NCBI RefSeq assembly: GCF_037126465.1
Contig: NC_088204.1
Coordinates: forward strand, 18,296,804 to 18,360,803
DNA length: 64,000 bases
Direction: 5' to 3'
DNA from: Ornithodoros turicata
Taxonomy: Eukaryota; Arthropoda; Arachnida; Ixodida; Argasidae
The first letter of the stretch is position 1; the number at the start of each line of letters is the position of its first letter. The notes below the pieces were generated by a model. It did not search any database. It was not told the origin of the DNA and saw only the letters and a list, made by a program, of their open reading frames with translations. Below, piece by piece: positions 24,301 to 33,567 of the stretch. The translations under genes were made by a program, and so were the position numbers.

Positions 24301-24870
24301 ACTGTCACTTGACATGGGAAGCATCATATTCTGAATTATTCGTTCGAACAGTATCAGGCAAAACGTTGTGGGCTTTGACAGCAGTGGCAACGCCTCAATA
24401 AGCAGACGTCGCGTCTGCTCCGGATGTTCATTTTGAGAAGTGTGTCAAGGTCAAAGGCCGCGCACTATATCAAATGCAGCAATTTTCACACTTGCCTGTT
24501 CAGTGCAGAGGCGAAGGCTGTCGTACGAAATCTCGTCTGCGAATTCAATTACACGCTGTGGGGTATCTGGCACATCGAGAAGCTTCCGTTGACACTTCGC
24601 CCGACAGGCGTATCTGTCCAACGTCGCATAACCATACTGGTCAAAGTCGTCCTTGTGCATGTCAGGGCATTTTTGGCTACAGAAGACCGCATTCGCAACC
24701 ATGTTGTTGTAGTCCCTCGAAATGTTTTCCATGCCGGACACACATTCTGCTGCACGCGAAAATAAATACGCTTCTGCATAAGTAGACTGGTCAGATCTCT
24801 TCGTTTTACAAGCCACCATCATTACAGCGCATAGTTGACAGACAGCTGCTACAGCGAAGTGGCGAAACAT
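6341..24870 (-). CDS. P3H: Leprecan-family collagen prolyl 3-hydroxylase, 11 exons, 541 aa
   Basis: Exons on the minus strand: 24496-24870, 23825-23960, 23469-23594, 22147-22277, 21995-22066, 20427-20585, 14528-14623, 13352-13502, 10000-10117, 8975-9047, 6341-6529. Every junction keeps phase and the sum is 1626 nt with a TAG stop. This family is an ER 2-oxoglutarate/Fe(II) dioxygenase that hydroxylates collagen proline at C3. What is seen: a hydrophobic N-terminus (residues 1-20) fitting a signal peptide; four CxxxC motifs typical of leprecans (C64-C68, C89-C93, C148-C152, C179-C183); an NGT sequon at 191; a region with VRGNGYDG (exon 7); YSYTHLACR (exon 8); then the catalytic core with HGD (H429, D431), second His in NLHGV (H498) and the 2OG-binding Arg (R508). 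Start chosen at 24870 because it opens the signal peptide; an in-frame ATG lies at 24888. It ends in QREEA, not a KDEL-type signal. It is shorter than vertebrate P3H1 (about 730 aa). Which paralogue cannot be decided. Exons 4 and 5 are the least certain. Confidence 0.9.
6588..7218. mobile_element. CpG-rich element with inverted ends, in P3H intron 10
   Basis: GTTCCCACTTGCG near 6590 is repeated inverted as CGCAAGTGGGAAC near 7205. TATTTAGTGACTC occurs beside both ends. The interior (about 6650-7160) is strikingly GC- and CpG-rich compared with the flanks. No transposase is visible and no target duplication was settled. Confidence 0.5.
7366..7405. repeat. (GGT)n followed by an uninterrupted G run
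   Basis: A GTG/GGT microsatellite passes directly into more than 20 consecutive G on the plus strand. This is a likely G-quadruplex or slippage site and may be an assembly-sensitive tract. It lies in P3H intron 10; the transcript carries the C-rich strand. Confidence 0.9.
7759..8391. mobile_element. Terminal-inverted-repeat element in P3H intron 10
   Basis: The left end CGTATTTTCACGGGTAATAG is matched inverted at the right by a CGCGTGAAAATAAT stretch. CCGCA-containing blocks follow inside both ends (AGCCGCACC, CTGCGGATTG). Overlapping open frames on both strands inside it are short and match no protein I know. Exact borders are uncertain. Confidence 0.5.
9760..9977 (-). pseudogene. Possible non-LTR retrotransposon endonuclease fragment in P3H intron 9
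   Basis: The minus-strand peptide includes NAANVAGNTLDFVLCN, like the TLDLVLTN motif of LINE-type endonucleases. It is short, without the rest of an ORF2 protein. It sits in the 952-bp intron between P3H exons 9 and 10. An unrelated chance match is possible. Confidence 0.4.
10273..11159. repeat. Foldback element, near-perfect 0.9 kb palindrome flanked by TA
   Basis: It starts CAGGGTGTCCCAGCTAACCG and ends with the reverse complement, CGGTTAGCTGGGACACCCTG. TA flanks both sides. The arms (10273-10655 and 10785-11159) match through GAAGGGCACTCCTTAGGAGG and GTCCCAATGAGAACA, and the match continues inward to CCCCAATGTGAGAGGG. There is no transposase. It lies in P3H intron 8. Being non-autonomous, it would depend on an enzyme encoded elsewhere. 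Confidence 0.9.
11306..12927. repeat. Outer inverted repeat enclosing a hAT remnant
   Basis: GCATGCTCCTATAGCCAACC at about 11308 is matched inverted by GGTTGGCTAGGAGCATGCC near 12909-12927. The match continues inward through GTTCTCGCYCCTG and TTGTTGAAAA on both sides. The hAT element at 11413-12837 lies between the arms. It looks like an older element that received the hAT insertion near its centre. Confidence 0.75.
11413..12837 (+). mobile_element. Decayed hAT element with remains of the transposase C-terminal domain
   Basis: The ends TAAGACCCGGGTTTTCCGCG and, inverted, TAAGGCCCCTGGTTTTCTGC agree well. Flanking 8-mers ATTATGCA and ATTACACA match at 6 of 8 positions, a worn hAT target duplication. 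A plus-strand frame at 12408-12683 ends with CFSVPINSVYAERPFS, DDRRHLLSEENTRYHVMLN, the typical hAT dimerisation domain. The upstream catalytic part is not intact. Confidence 0.8.
13890..14230. repeat. Degenerate tandem repeat around CAGCTGGAACC
   Basis: In P3H intron 7, GGATCCAGCTGGAACC-type units recur, followed by two copies of a longer unit containing TTGTACATGGACT and CAGTTCTACTGGAACC. It is non-coding and likely a decayed minisatellite. Confidence 0.6.
16435..17034. mobile_element. hAT-type non-autonomous element, 600 bp, perfect 8-bp duplication
   Basis: It begins TAGAGCTCTGCACGGG and ends CCCATGCAGGGCTCTA. CTGCACAG flanks it exactly on both sides (16427-16434 and 17035-17042). It is GC-rich near the ends (GCCCGGCCC) and non-coding. 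Further GC-rich sequence of the same flavour continues to about 17430 and may be a second, truncated relative. Confidence 0.9.
17837..19410 (+). pseudogene. Broken mariner-family transposase, interrupted by another element
   Basis: Recognisable pieces in shifting frames: VSVEQRCIIKFLV at 17855, CARWVARHLT and RFQSERDKFLQSIVTCDETW around 18120-18255, HDNARPH at about 18530, then after the inserted segment YCPDLDPSNYHLFGPLKQHL at about 19190. The order matches mariner D,D-type transposases. Stops and frameshifts destroy it. The segment 18606-19171 interrupts it. It lies in P3H intron 6 in the orientation opposite to the gene. Confidence 0.85.
18606..19171. mobile_element. Element rich in GTAAC/GTTAC inserted in the mariner
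   Basis: The left end CAGACTTGTACGTAACGC and the right end (inverted) GAGTTGTACACGTTACTTG agree, with repeated TAGTAATCGATTAC motifs inside both ends. Left flank TCTCATAC and right flank TCTCCCCC share only TCTC, so the duplication is worn. Mariner coding similarity resumes directly after it. It is similar in style to the hAT at 50933-51988. Confidence 0.7.
20750..21144. mobile_element. hAT-type MITE, 395 bp, perfect 8-bp duplication
   Basis: Ends TAGGGTTGCCACC and GGTGGCAACCCTA. CGCACACT flanks both sides exactly (20742-20749, 21145-21152). The interior has CCGGTATT/ATACCGGC palindromic motifs near both ends. It is non-coding, in P3H intron 5. Just left of it, 20672-20715 resembles the end of another hAT family (CCCAAACTGTGGGTTGCGAC). 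Confidence 0.9.
22330..22540. repeat. Dispersed repeat, inverted copy of 25125-25420
   Basis: CCCCCTAACTTTTTCACCTG, TGCGATTTCAGCTTTA and ACATGTCGGTAATGATATG recur inverted at 25300-25390, and CATGCTTG..GATTCTGGATAAACCAC recurs near 25130-25155. It lies in P3H intron 3. Confidence 0.8.
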
Positions 24871-26761
24871 ACAGCTTTTCAGGTACATATTGCAGAACCA
24901 TATTCCCGCGTGGGCAACCGTCGGTGACCGTGCCAAAGCGTGTAGGCCGCAGCGGGCGACGCCGCTTTTTTCGGGAGCGCGCGCATTGGTCGCGTGACGG
25001 CGTGACGCAGTTCACGCGGTAATTTAAAAGTGCCTTTGGTAGTGCATTTGGGAGAGGGAGAACAAAGCGAATTCCTCTCCCCTATGTGAGGTTCCCGATC
25101 CTCTCCCGAAATATTTTTTATGTAGCATCAGTGGTTTATCCAGAATCACAAGCATGGAGGGGTGAAAGATGAAAGTCACTGAAAAGGTTAGCCAGCTGTA
25201 GGGATCGAACGCACATCTTCTGGATTACCGGTCCAGGGCTCAGGGAGGGGTGTTCGAAAAAAATGGGGAGGGGGGAAGGGGTCATTATTATAGTTGCGCC
25301 ATTACAACTTAACATATCATTACCGACATGTGTCTAAAGCTGAAATTGCAAGGGCAGGTACACAGGCGAAAAAGTTAGGAGGGTTTCATTGAACTATTTG
25401 GGGGGTGTAGGGAGGGGGGAATGTCTTGATAAATCACTGTGTAGCATGCTGTCCCCTAAGACAGGACCACCCCTCAGAATAATTGTGGGTGCTCCCCAGT
25501 CTACTGTCGATCGTCGTATGCTAGTTACATATTTCCCTTCAGCCTGCCGAAGAGCTTGGTCAGGAAGAACCTGTGTGTACACACCCTCACCCCTCCCTGG
25601 GGGGGCGTTAGGTCACCTCTTTCCATGATGCTTCAATACCAAATTAGCTATGTTGTCAAGCAACACAAATGATTATTGTGCTGTCACATTAAATTCTGCA
25701 GGCAATGTCAATACTCAATGTCATGACCCAAATACGTGTGCATGTCACAAGTATGACATAACAATCCAAGCCGAGACAATGCAACAATTTCCCCAGCTGC
25801 TTGTATGCTGCATTAACAGGAAACTACAGATAGAGAAGAAAAATACAAACAGAGTTTATTCCACACACACACCTGTGGGTGTTAAAAAATAAATAGAAGT
25901 TATGGCTACACGTTCTACAGATGCGAGCTTTAATACTGAAAACTCTACTGGGTCTTACGAGCAAACAACACAGTCAACCAATACCGTAACTGTAAATATT
26001 ATACCACACTGCAATGCCTAACGTAATGGGTCGCTGTTATGCTCTGAGAATGTACTTCTTACAATCAATAGTAATGCCTATCAAATAAATAATGTGAACG
26101 CAGGGCCAAAGGGGCACCACCAATGTGACCTTGATATTTTGCAGTGTTTGGGAAAAGTTCTGAAAACGAATCATATGTCACGCAGATCAATGACTGACCC
26201 CAGTCATGCCTCGATGGCCCATGTGAGGAACTAAAAATAAGTACACACCACAGCACTTGAATATTGTCGCTTTCCTGCGATTCATCGGGTCGTTGTCAAA
26301 AAGGCTTACAAAATATTTGGCAATATCTGCAACAGTACTCAAAAGGGGTGCAGAGCACTGTAATCAAATGCAACAGGTGTCCAATCTCAGAGGTTCTGTA
26401 CTGTGCAGGTGGTACCTTTGGAATGGTACAGGAATGGTATAAATAACACCTTGGAACCTTTGAATAAGATAATAATAAACGTGGGATATCACTCTGCAAA
26501 TATCATCACATTCAATGTCATACCTAACAAGACTTTTCCGGTTCACGAACATTTATCCGTACAACATTGACAACAAATTGATTTTACGTGTCTTCAGCAC
26601 GCTTTGTGCAAGTGTCACCTTTGTACCTAATTTTGACACTCGAGCATCTCTTTTCTGCTTTGTCAGAAGGACAGGGAAACACTCGAATTTATAATTCACC
26701 TCTTCTTTTGTCTGCAATTATGAAACCTAAAGCAACAAGAGGATTGGCCAATGTCCACATG
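24871..26761. other. Interval between P3H start and SAMD8 stop
   Basis: It should contain the P3H promoter (just right of 24870, a CG-rich stretch to about 25015) and the SAMD8 3' UTR (just left of 26762). It includes the dispersed repeat at 25125-25420. No other gene was recognised. Confidence 0.4.
25125..25420. repeat. Dispersed repeat with tRNA-like segment
   Basis: Inverted relative of 22330-22540. Between 25190 and 25245 the minus strand reads like the 3' half of a tRNA (CTGGACCGGTAATCCAG stem-loop, then GTTCGATCCC), suggesting a SINE-type origin or an inserted tRNA-derived SINE. There is no acceptor stem, so it is not a working tRNA gene. Confidence 0.5.
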
Positions 26762-28054
26762 CTAAGCAAGTTTCTTGAACCTCAATCTAATTCTGCCCAT
26801 CTTATTCTTGACCCACCTGACCAAGTCCGACAGAGTGTCATACTCGTTAGGCACAATCCCATCAACACTCGACTCGAAAAAGTAGAAAAGTGGGAACCAG
26901 ATCCTCGTACGCTTGCTGTCCATCTGCATCAGCGCTCGGTTGTTCGCCAACGTGTGGTAGTAGAGGAACAGCCTCGTTGATATATAAAACGCGATGAACA
27001 CATCAATCGAGTAGTGTTCGTGCGCCGCCAAGATGAAGAAAATGCCAAACAGGTTCAGCACCCACGAGATGGTGTGCAAAAAGTAGTAAGAACGCGGCGT
27101 GTACTCTGTGATGAAAAAGTTCAGCAGTGTCAAGACGGTCGTGTGCCCGCTGAACATGTAGTCGCCGCACGTGCGCACACCTTGTATGAGCATTCCCCCA
27201 CCTTGCCAGATGAGGAAGGCTTGGTGCAGTTTTTGAGACATGCCATCCAAGTTTCTAGCTTTGCACTCGAGGTGTTTCCCTGGCACAGATAACGAGGTTA
27301 TTAACATGGTGATGCAACGCAGGAGAAACACAGATCCAAAGAGGGAAAACATGCGTCGTAGCAAAATGAAACGATGCTTGTGCCAGATGAGTATGCATAG
27401 CCAGAAAGCGAACAGTACCACGCCAGTCAGCTCACACATGGCAAAAGCCCACGGTATATGCGGTACATTGTCGAGGAAGATATCGGGTAACGGGGGATAA
27501 GTTTGCATGTCCGGGACTCTGTCATGAACGACAACCATCACGATAGCAGTGATCCAGGTGACAGCGAAGAAATAAAGCATTCCGACGGCGGTCTTCCAGA
27601 TCTCGGGCTTGAGATGACGGGACTTTGCCAGAACGAAGTCGTCGCCTTCGACATCATCGTCATAGTCGAATGAGACATCCGGTGAAGGAGCAGTGCCATC
27701 CGATGACCCGCCGACGCTGTTGCTGCTACGCTTGCGGCGCTTCCGTGTTGAATTCCGACGCGTGAAGCTTTGAGAGTCCAAAGAACTGAGCAATTCGGCT
27801 GGGCCCATCAGAGCTTTGACTGAGTTGATATTCTGGTATTGTAATTCTCGAACACAGATCATGAGGTTCTTGATGTCGCCCAAAATTCCGATTTCGAGGG
27901 GAGGCTTTTTCAAGTCAGATTCCGATAATGTCAGTAGAGCACGCCCATCAATAAGGTGATCTCGGAACACAGGGACGTATTTAGGAAGACGTACGGTTTC
28001 AAGCCACTCACCGACGTCTTGAACAGTCCAATATTCTGCAGACTTGTTCGCCAT
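26762..28054 (-). CDS. SAMD8: Sphingomyelin synthase-related protein (SMSr), ceramide phosphoethanolamine synthase, 430 aa
   Basis: One uninterrupted exon. An N-terminal SAM domain covers about residues 7-73 ([19 protein letters not shown]). A basic/Ser-rich linker (98-112) and an acidic patch (130-138) follow, then six hydrophobic segments between about 153 and 370. The lipid phosphatase-like catalytic motifs are intact: [10 protein letters not shown] with H304, and HEHYSIDV with H347 and D351, the His-His-Asp triad of the SMS family. Members act in the ER, moving a phospholipid headgroup onto ceramide. The residue before the catalytic H347 is Glu (E346), as in SMSr enzymes; SMS1/2 have Asp, and this position is known to affect headgroup choice, so ceramide phosphoethanolamine is the expected product. 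The first ATG of the frame directly precedes the SAM domain. The gene is divergent from TOE1 and downstream of the prolyl hydroxylase on the same strand. No coding intron is present, unlike its neighbours. Confidence 0.95.
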   Translation of the reverse strand: MANKSAEYWTVQDVGEWLETVRLPKYVPVFRDHLIDGRALLTLSESDLKKPPLEIGILGDIKNLMICVRELQYQNINSVKALMGPAELLSSLDSQSFTRRNSTRKRRKRSSNSVGGSSDGTAPSPDVSFDYDDDVEGDDFVLAKSRHLKPEIWKTAVGMLYFFAVTWITAIVMVVVHDRVPDMQTYPPLPDIFLDNVPHIPWAFAMCELTGVVLFAFWLCILIWHKHRFILLRRMFSLFGSVFLLRCITMLITSLSVPGKHLECKARNLDGMSQKLHQAFLIWQGGGMLIQGVRTCGDYMFSGHTTVLTLLNFFITEYTPRSYYFLHTISWVLNLFGIFFILAAHEHYSIDVFIAFYISTRLFLYYHTLANNRALMQMDSKRTRIWFPLFYFFESSVDGIVPNEYDTLSDLVRWVKNKMGRIRLRFKKLA

Positions 28055-28487
28055 TGTTATCTTGGCAACGTCGTGAAGCGGTTTCTCACAAAACTTGGAG
28101 ACTTTGCGTCACTCATACCCCCGACGACCTCGTAGCGCGCAGGTGAAATTTTGACGCACACAAACTTCGCGTTCTGCCATCTTGACGTGAAAATAGTTCC
28201 GCCGCCGCGCTGGCCGCGCCGCGGCGCCGCTGTTACGCTAGCGCAGTAACACAGATTGGGAAAATAGTGCGGATTCACGGTCCGTAAGCTCAATAATGAA
28301 ATGGGATTTACATTAAAATTTCACAATAAACTAATTTTAAGGAACGAATATAATATAGAGAGTTAGCATTGAAGCTTGGTCAGGCATTGTATTATTCTAC
28401 TAAACTAAACCGTTTCGTGCAGGTAAGTGCGGCCAGTTATTAAATGGACTTCGGGAACTCCGCGATTGTTAATGTGCGCGGTTTACA
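28055..28487. promoter_or_regulatory. Shared divergent promoter region of SAMD8 (minus) and TOE1 (plus)
   Basis: Only 433 bp separate the two start codons, which point away from each other. The segment has a CG-rich part (about 28120-28260) against an AT-rich genome background. No TATA box is obvious. A common bidirectional promoter is inferred from the geometry. Confidence 0.55.
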
Positions 28488-31400
28488 ATGAGCGCAATTA
28501 CGAGCGTCCCCGTCGTTGACGTAAATAAAGAAAACATTACCGAGCTATGGCCGTCATTGATGTGGGCTGTGAGGACGTCGCTTTTCGTTGCTCTCGACCT
28601 CGTAAGTACGAATACGTTTTCACTTTGTCACGTGTAGTGACGCATGAATGCTGACAGTTCGTGCTTTATTCTTAAGGAACTGAGCGGCATTGGTTCAAGA
28701 AAAGAAATTAACGCAAAGTAAGCGACCACGAAGCATTGTCCTGCTGTATGGGTTCTGATGGTCGTATTCTTGTATGCTTTAAAGGGCTGTAGATGACCGC
28801 TACAAAGCCATAGCAAGCGTTGCGGCTTCACGAGCTGTGATATCTGTGGGCCTGTCGTGTTTCCTTCACGACCGGAGAACTGAAGAAACTGGTCAATTAA
28901 AGTAAGGAGCTTTCCTTTTCATGTTTAATGGCCTTCTTTATCTAGCGGGTTTTACTCGTGAGGAAAACGAGGATTCAGATAAATCCCATTCTGTTTCGGA
29001 CTTCATGCATCTGCCAGCTATTGTGGGAATAATTTCTTTTCCCACACTACAGTCTTCCTTCCTGATTATGTTAGCACGGAGGAGACAGAAGCACAGAAAC
29101 GTAGAAGGACAGTCAAGACCGTAGTTGAAGAACACAAAGACAAAAAACACTGAAGACGATAGTAGATTTATTCGGTACAAGCTTTTGCACGGAGACTAGA
29201 AGAAACCACTGTCAATGTCTGCTTTCTCTTATGTCATCCACAACAAATGCTGACTAAATCCACTATTCAGCACATGTGTGCGTACTTGAAGCAGATAATG
29301 ATTTATCTGACCTGTTGAAACCGTCACCTCACACTCTCAAAGCAAAATGCATCTGCTGCACTGTCAAGTTTCTGCTGGGACATGGCGTGATGCAATCCTT
29401 GCAGTGTCCATGTAAAAATGTGTAAGTGAGAAATATGTGCAAGTGAGAAATAAAAATGTGAGTGAGAAATATGGTGTGCTTCCAAAATATTAGTCTGCAT
29501 ACAATTTGAGTTTTCTTTGTTTTTTTGCTGCTGACAAAAACAAAATAGACTGTTGCAAGTCCTAACCTTCGTGAGGATGCACTTGCAAGACATTCCTGCC
29601 AATAGACACATTTTCACATTTGTTCTGCATGTAGCTAGCAGCTAATACGAGCAAAACTTTTTGCCCCCCCCAAGATTTAAGGTACAGACCTTCAACATTC
29701 TGGCCATGTGCAGCGAAAGCTACATTGTTGAGCCATCTTCAATACAGTTCCTTATCACCCACGGGTTTGACTTCAACCGACAGTATGCTCTAGGAGTGCC
29801 ATTTTACAAGGGTAACGACAAGGTAAGAAATCCGCTCGTTCACCACAATGAAACGATAAGCAAGTTCAGCCTGTTCTGTTTATTAGGAGCAATTTCAAGA
29901 AGTCTGCTTCATATATGTTATTTTTCATTCCAACAAGTGCTACTACTACTTCATTTCTGCAGTCTTAGGGGGGGAAAACCTGGAATAAATGAAACAATTG
30001 ACTAATTGAAACAAATTAACCTGGAATGAGAGAGGGCCTTGGATGCTGCCCAGTTCTACATGATAATTTTCCAAGTGTAAATGGTGTATGTATGTTGTAA
30101 CAGTTAGCATTACAGATAAATTTACAAAAAAATTTCATAAATCGAGGTTTGGAGTGGGGAAGGGGAAGTTCCTTGTTCCAGAGCGCACTGTTCATAAAGC
30201 AGGGGAATTCGTAATTTAAGAGTTCATAAATTGAGGGTTGACTGTAGACAGATATAGCAATAACTAGACTAATTAGTCAGTTGATGGGGGAAATGAATTG
30301 AATTGAAATTGAAATTGAATGTCCATGGAAGTATAGGCTTAAATGTTCTTAAAGGAGTACAGAGGGCCATCCAAAAAAATTTCGGATTAAGACATCTGAT
30401 GAAAGTGTGCGTGTCATTATACCGAATAGCGCGAAAGGTTTTGATGTGCGCAATTTGTTTCCCAGAAAATAACTCACACAAACGTAGCTCCGCGCCTTCA
30501 CCCTTAACTCGCCACTCCAGCTATAACGAGGATGAGGAGGAATGATGCGACGTCACCGATGACGGCATAAGGAGACTCGTTCTGGTTCGCCGGTCAGTGG
30601 GGGTCAGCGCCTTGTCCCTTTGCCGCCGTAAACCTGTTTTGCCAGTTTTCCCGGAGAATTGGGGATAGGAGCGGCCGAAGCATTACCGAGCAAGGAGAAA
30701 GGCTTTATCAGAACTCCGAACAGCCGAGTAGCAGACGACAACGGAGTAGCAGACAACATTTCTCTAGGCCAATCAGCGAGCGTTCTCCTTATAGCGTCAG
30801 CGCGAGGTTCCAGGCAGATCACAGGCTGGTACTGCTCTTCACCACCGTTGCGCACTGTCGCTTTTTGCGGCGTATTTTAAATTCAATTTCCGGGATAATT
30901 ATGACTCTGTGGTGTAAATTACTTTGCATGGTGCATCTTACTGGCCTACTTAACAGTTTTATAGGAAGAAAACTGGGTGTTAAAAATGACTTCTCTGCTA
31001 CTTTAATGATGAAAGCTTGGTAAGCAGGCATGTCGTGAGCTATATGTTGGAGTATGAATGTACCCTGCTGTATGCCACAAAACTAAATTTTAATATGGCC
31101 TCACCAATGCCCCTGATGCTTGTAAATGTATGCACTGTTCATGTAATTAACCTCCCTTGCAGCCACCAAAAGAAGAGCCAGAAGGAATATCACTCAGGCA
31201 GTTGATTACGCAGATAGTGCTGCATAAGAAACCCATTGTACTGCACAACGGGTTTATCGACCTAGTCTTCGTCTACCAGTGTTTCTACGCCGAACTGCCC
31301 AGGTCCCTTCAGATTTTCGTTGCCGACCTTTCTGAAATGTTCTCTGCTGGCATCTATGACACAAAATTCATCTCTGAGTTCAAGGCATCAATGCCCGCAT

Positions 31401-33543
31401 CATACCTGGAGTACGTATTCAGAAAAAGGTTAGTCATCGCAGTACACGAGAGCTCGTCGTTTTTGCACGAGCTTATTTTGTGCGAATTCAATCAATTTTA
31501 TGCACGGGCTCAATTGTGTGAATTTCGAAGTTGTGCGTATATTCAGACTTTTTCTGATACCAAAGGAACTAATTCTATAGTATTCAACACAAATCCCAAA
31601 TTGAATATGAAATTCTAGACACAATTTTCGAATCGAAGGGATTGTCTAGTCCAAACAGAACATATTAGAGTACAGTTCCAAAGCTGCTTGCAAGCCCAAA
31701 AATTGCCAGGAGAGAGGGTAGAAAATCAAGTGAGTACTGCTACCTACGAAGATCAGTATCCATACATGCTCTCTCTCTCTATCTGTGTTTGTTTACATAA
31801 CTATTTGCTTCTGGTAAATAAATATTCATGACTGGGAAAACTGTAACACCCATAAATTTCATGACCTCGGATTTTTCACGAACCGTGCACAGGGTGCATA
31901 TTAACGGACACTAAATTGAACAAATCCTGGGTGCTAAAATTTGTGGCTCAATTTGCCTACTTCCCGAAATCTCCCTTCGCATATTTGATGAAAGTGACAT
32001 TGCACATTCTTGCGCTGTGAAGCAGTTCAAACGCTTTCCAGTAACATGTACAACCAACTCTGAAGGTAAAAATTGCAAATCCAGCGTAGCTTTTGGAGTG
32101 CGAGACAATTTTGTGTGCCCTTAAAGGGGCTGAGAAACCATACGCAACACGCGTAATGTATGGCATCGTTTCATACGTTGTAGTCCATGGAGCCGACATG
32201 CAAAGTACCACATTCATCACTTGAACGTTTTTTTTACTACTGGGTTTTTAAAACTGCATTTTTTTCGAGCCACCGTTGACAGTGGCGCCGAACAACGCTG
32301 AGAGACATTGGCAGACAAACAGGAAGTGACGGTGTAGGTGTGCGCACTTGCACGAAGTTCCTGAGAGACACTGTGCCGAAACCGGTCCGGCGGCAGTCTC
32401 CCTCTTTGTGGGGATCGCAGAGACGTAGCGTTTTGATGTGAACGTTCGGTACACATAGACCAATATGTACCAGGTGATTTCTTCAAAAGTTTGGAAATGG
32501 TTTCAGAACCCCTTTAAAAGCTGCAAAAATGAAGTGCTTGCAAACAATAAGGGTTTCACATCTATTTGCTTTGGTTTTAAAGTTATACCATTTGCAGAGT
32601 CCAATTATTTTGTACACGAAAGTTGCCATGTTTGATGTTTTCAGGCAGAGGGAGAGCGCTTCAAAGGAGGCCCATGGGAAGCCTTATGTCAGCGTAGACT
32701 TTCAGGAATACAATGAGAAACACCTAGTAGACCACGGCGAGTGTGCACTACGTAGTAAGCTTCCTGGCGATGCAGCTCCCGTGAGCGTGTGCAAAAACTT
32801 TGCAGTGAGTATCAGTTATAGCTGCATGTCTGTCTTAGCAATGTTTGCCACGAAGGACCTACCAATGCCTTTTCTGTTTTTATCCGCACTGAACGCATGG
32901 GTATTCCTAGGACTTTCCAGGGAAGGGCAGAGAGCTTCCAAGGGGGGCAAAGCATGCAACCAATTACAATAACCTGACCATACCATATCTCGTTCAGCAG
33001 ATATGTGGGTTTAAACTGCGGTACATTTTTATTTAGCGCTATGGCTGGTGCACCAATGGAACAGCCTGTCCATCATCACACGATGTGGATGACATTTTGG
33101 ATGCCGAAGCAACGAAGCAACAGAAGAGGCGTCAGAAAGTACAACATAGTAATCAACCGAAAGACAGTGAAGCAATGGGTGACGTCGACGGAGATGTCGA
33201 AGAGATGGAACATAACGGAAAATTGGACGACCACTCCAACAGCTGCGACGTGCCACCACTTGCGAAACGTACGACGGGACTTCACCGGGCGGGGTACGAC
33301 GCCTTCATGACGGGCTACTCATTTGCCACGTTTCTTCTGTCGTATGCGAAGAAACGTCCGTCAGCTAAAGGTCTAGAGATTGAATACCTTGGGCTGGAGC
33401 AGATAGCCAATAAGGTGTTCCTAAGTGGCAAGTCTGTGCCACTGCAGATCCAAGCTAGTCATTTTGCAAAGCACAGTCCTCAGCATAGAGAGAAATATTC
33501 AGCCTTGTTTGGAAAGCAGTCTGAAATATCTAAAGAGCTCTAA
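28488..33543 (+). CDS. TOE1: TOE1, DEDDh 3'-5' deadenylase with CCCH zinc finger, 7 exons, 450 aa
   Basis: Exons: 28488-28601, 28677-28717, 28785-28901, 29675-29822, 31163-31428, 32645-32804, 33037-33543 (TAA). All phases close; total 1353 nt. In animals TOE1 is a Cajal-body nuclease that trims oligo(A) tails and 3' ends of snRNAs and other small nuclear RNAs. The CAF1/DEDDh residues are visible: D37 and E39 (split over the exon 1/2 junction), D173 in VLHNGFIDLVF, and HRAGYD with H365 and D370. A CCCH finger of spacing C-x8-C-x5-C-x3-H (C278, C287, C293, H297) spans the exon 6/7 junction and lies inside the nuclease fold, as in TOE1 but not CNOT7 or PARN. A basic nuclear-localisation-like stretch follows (residues 310-316) and then an acidic linker. 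Human TOE1 is about 510 aa. All donors are GT. A polyadenylation signal lies 19 nt after the stop. Confidence 0.95.
29823..31162. other. TOE1 intron 4, includes fragment of a TA-flanked MITE
   Basis: At about 30130-30245 motifs ATAAATCGAGGTTTG and ATAAATTGAGGGTTGACTGTA match the end of the CAGTCAACCCT family seen complete at 62722-63738. Around 30490-30860 is GC-richer, without a recognised feature. Confidence 0.5.
32125..32513. mobile_element. TTAA-flanked element, 389 bp, in TOE1 intron 5
   Basis: The ends AGGGGCTGAGAAACCA and, inverted, AGGGGTTCTGAAACCA sit between TTAA tetramers (32121-32124, 32514-32517), the signature of piggyBac-type insertion. The interior GTGGCGCCGAACAACGCTG resembles 43565-43595. 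It is non-coding. Confidence 0.75.
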
Positions 33544-33561
33544 ATATTCCCGAATTAATGT

Positions 33562-33567
33562 AATAAA
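33562..33567 (+). terminator. Poly(A) signal of TOE1
   Basis: AATAAA starts 19 nt after the TAA stop of TOE1, which implies a very short 3' UTR. Position and hexamer are seen; use is inferred. Confidence 0.6.

Noticed and set aside
25190..25245. Possible tRNA gene
   Set aside because: Only a 3' half-like portion, no paired acceptor stem or D arm; fits a SINE-type relic.
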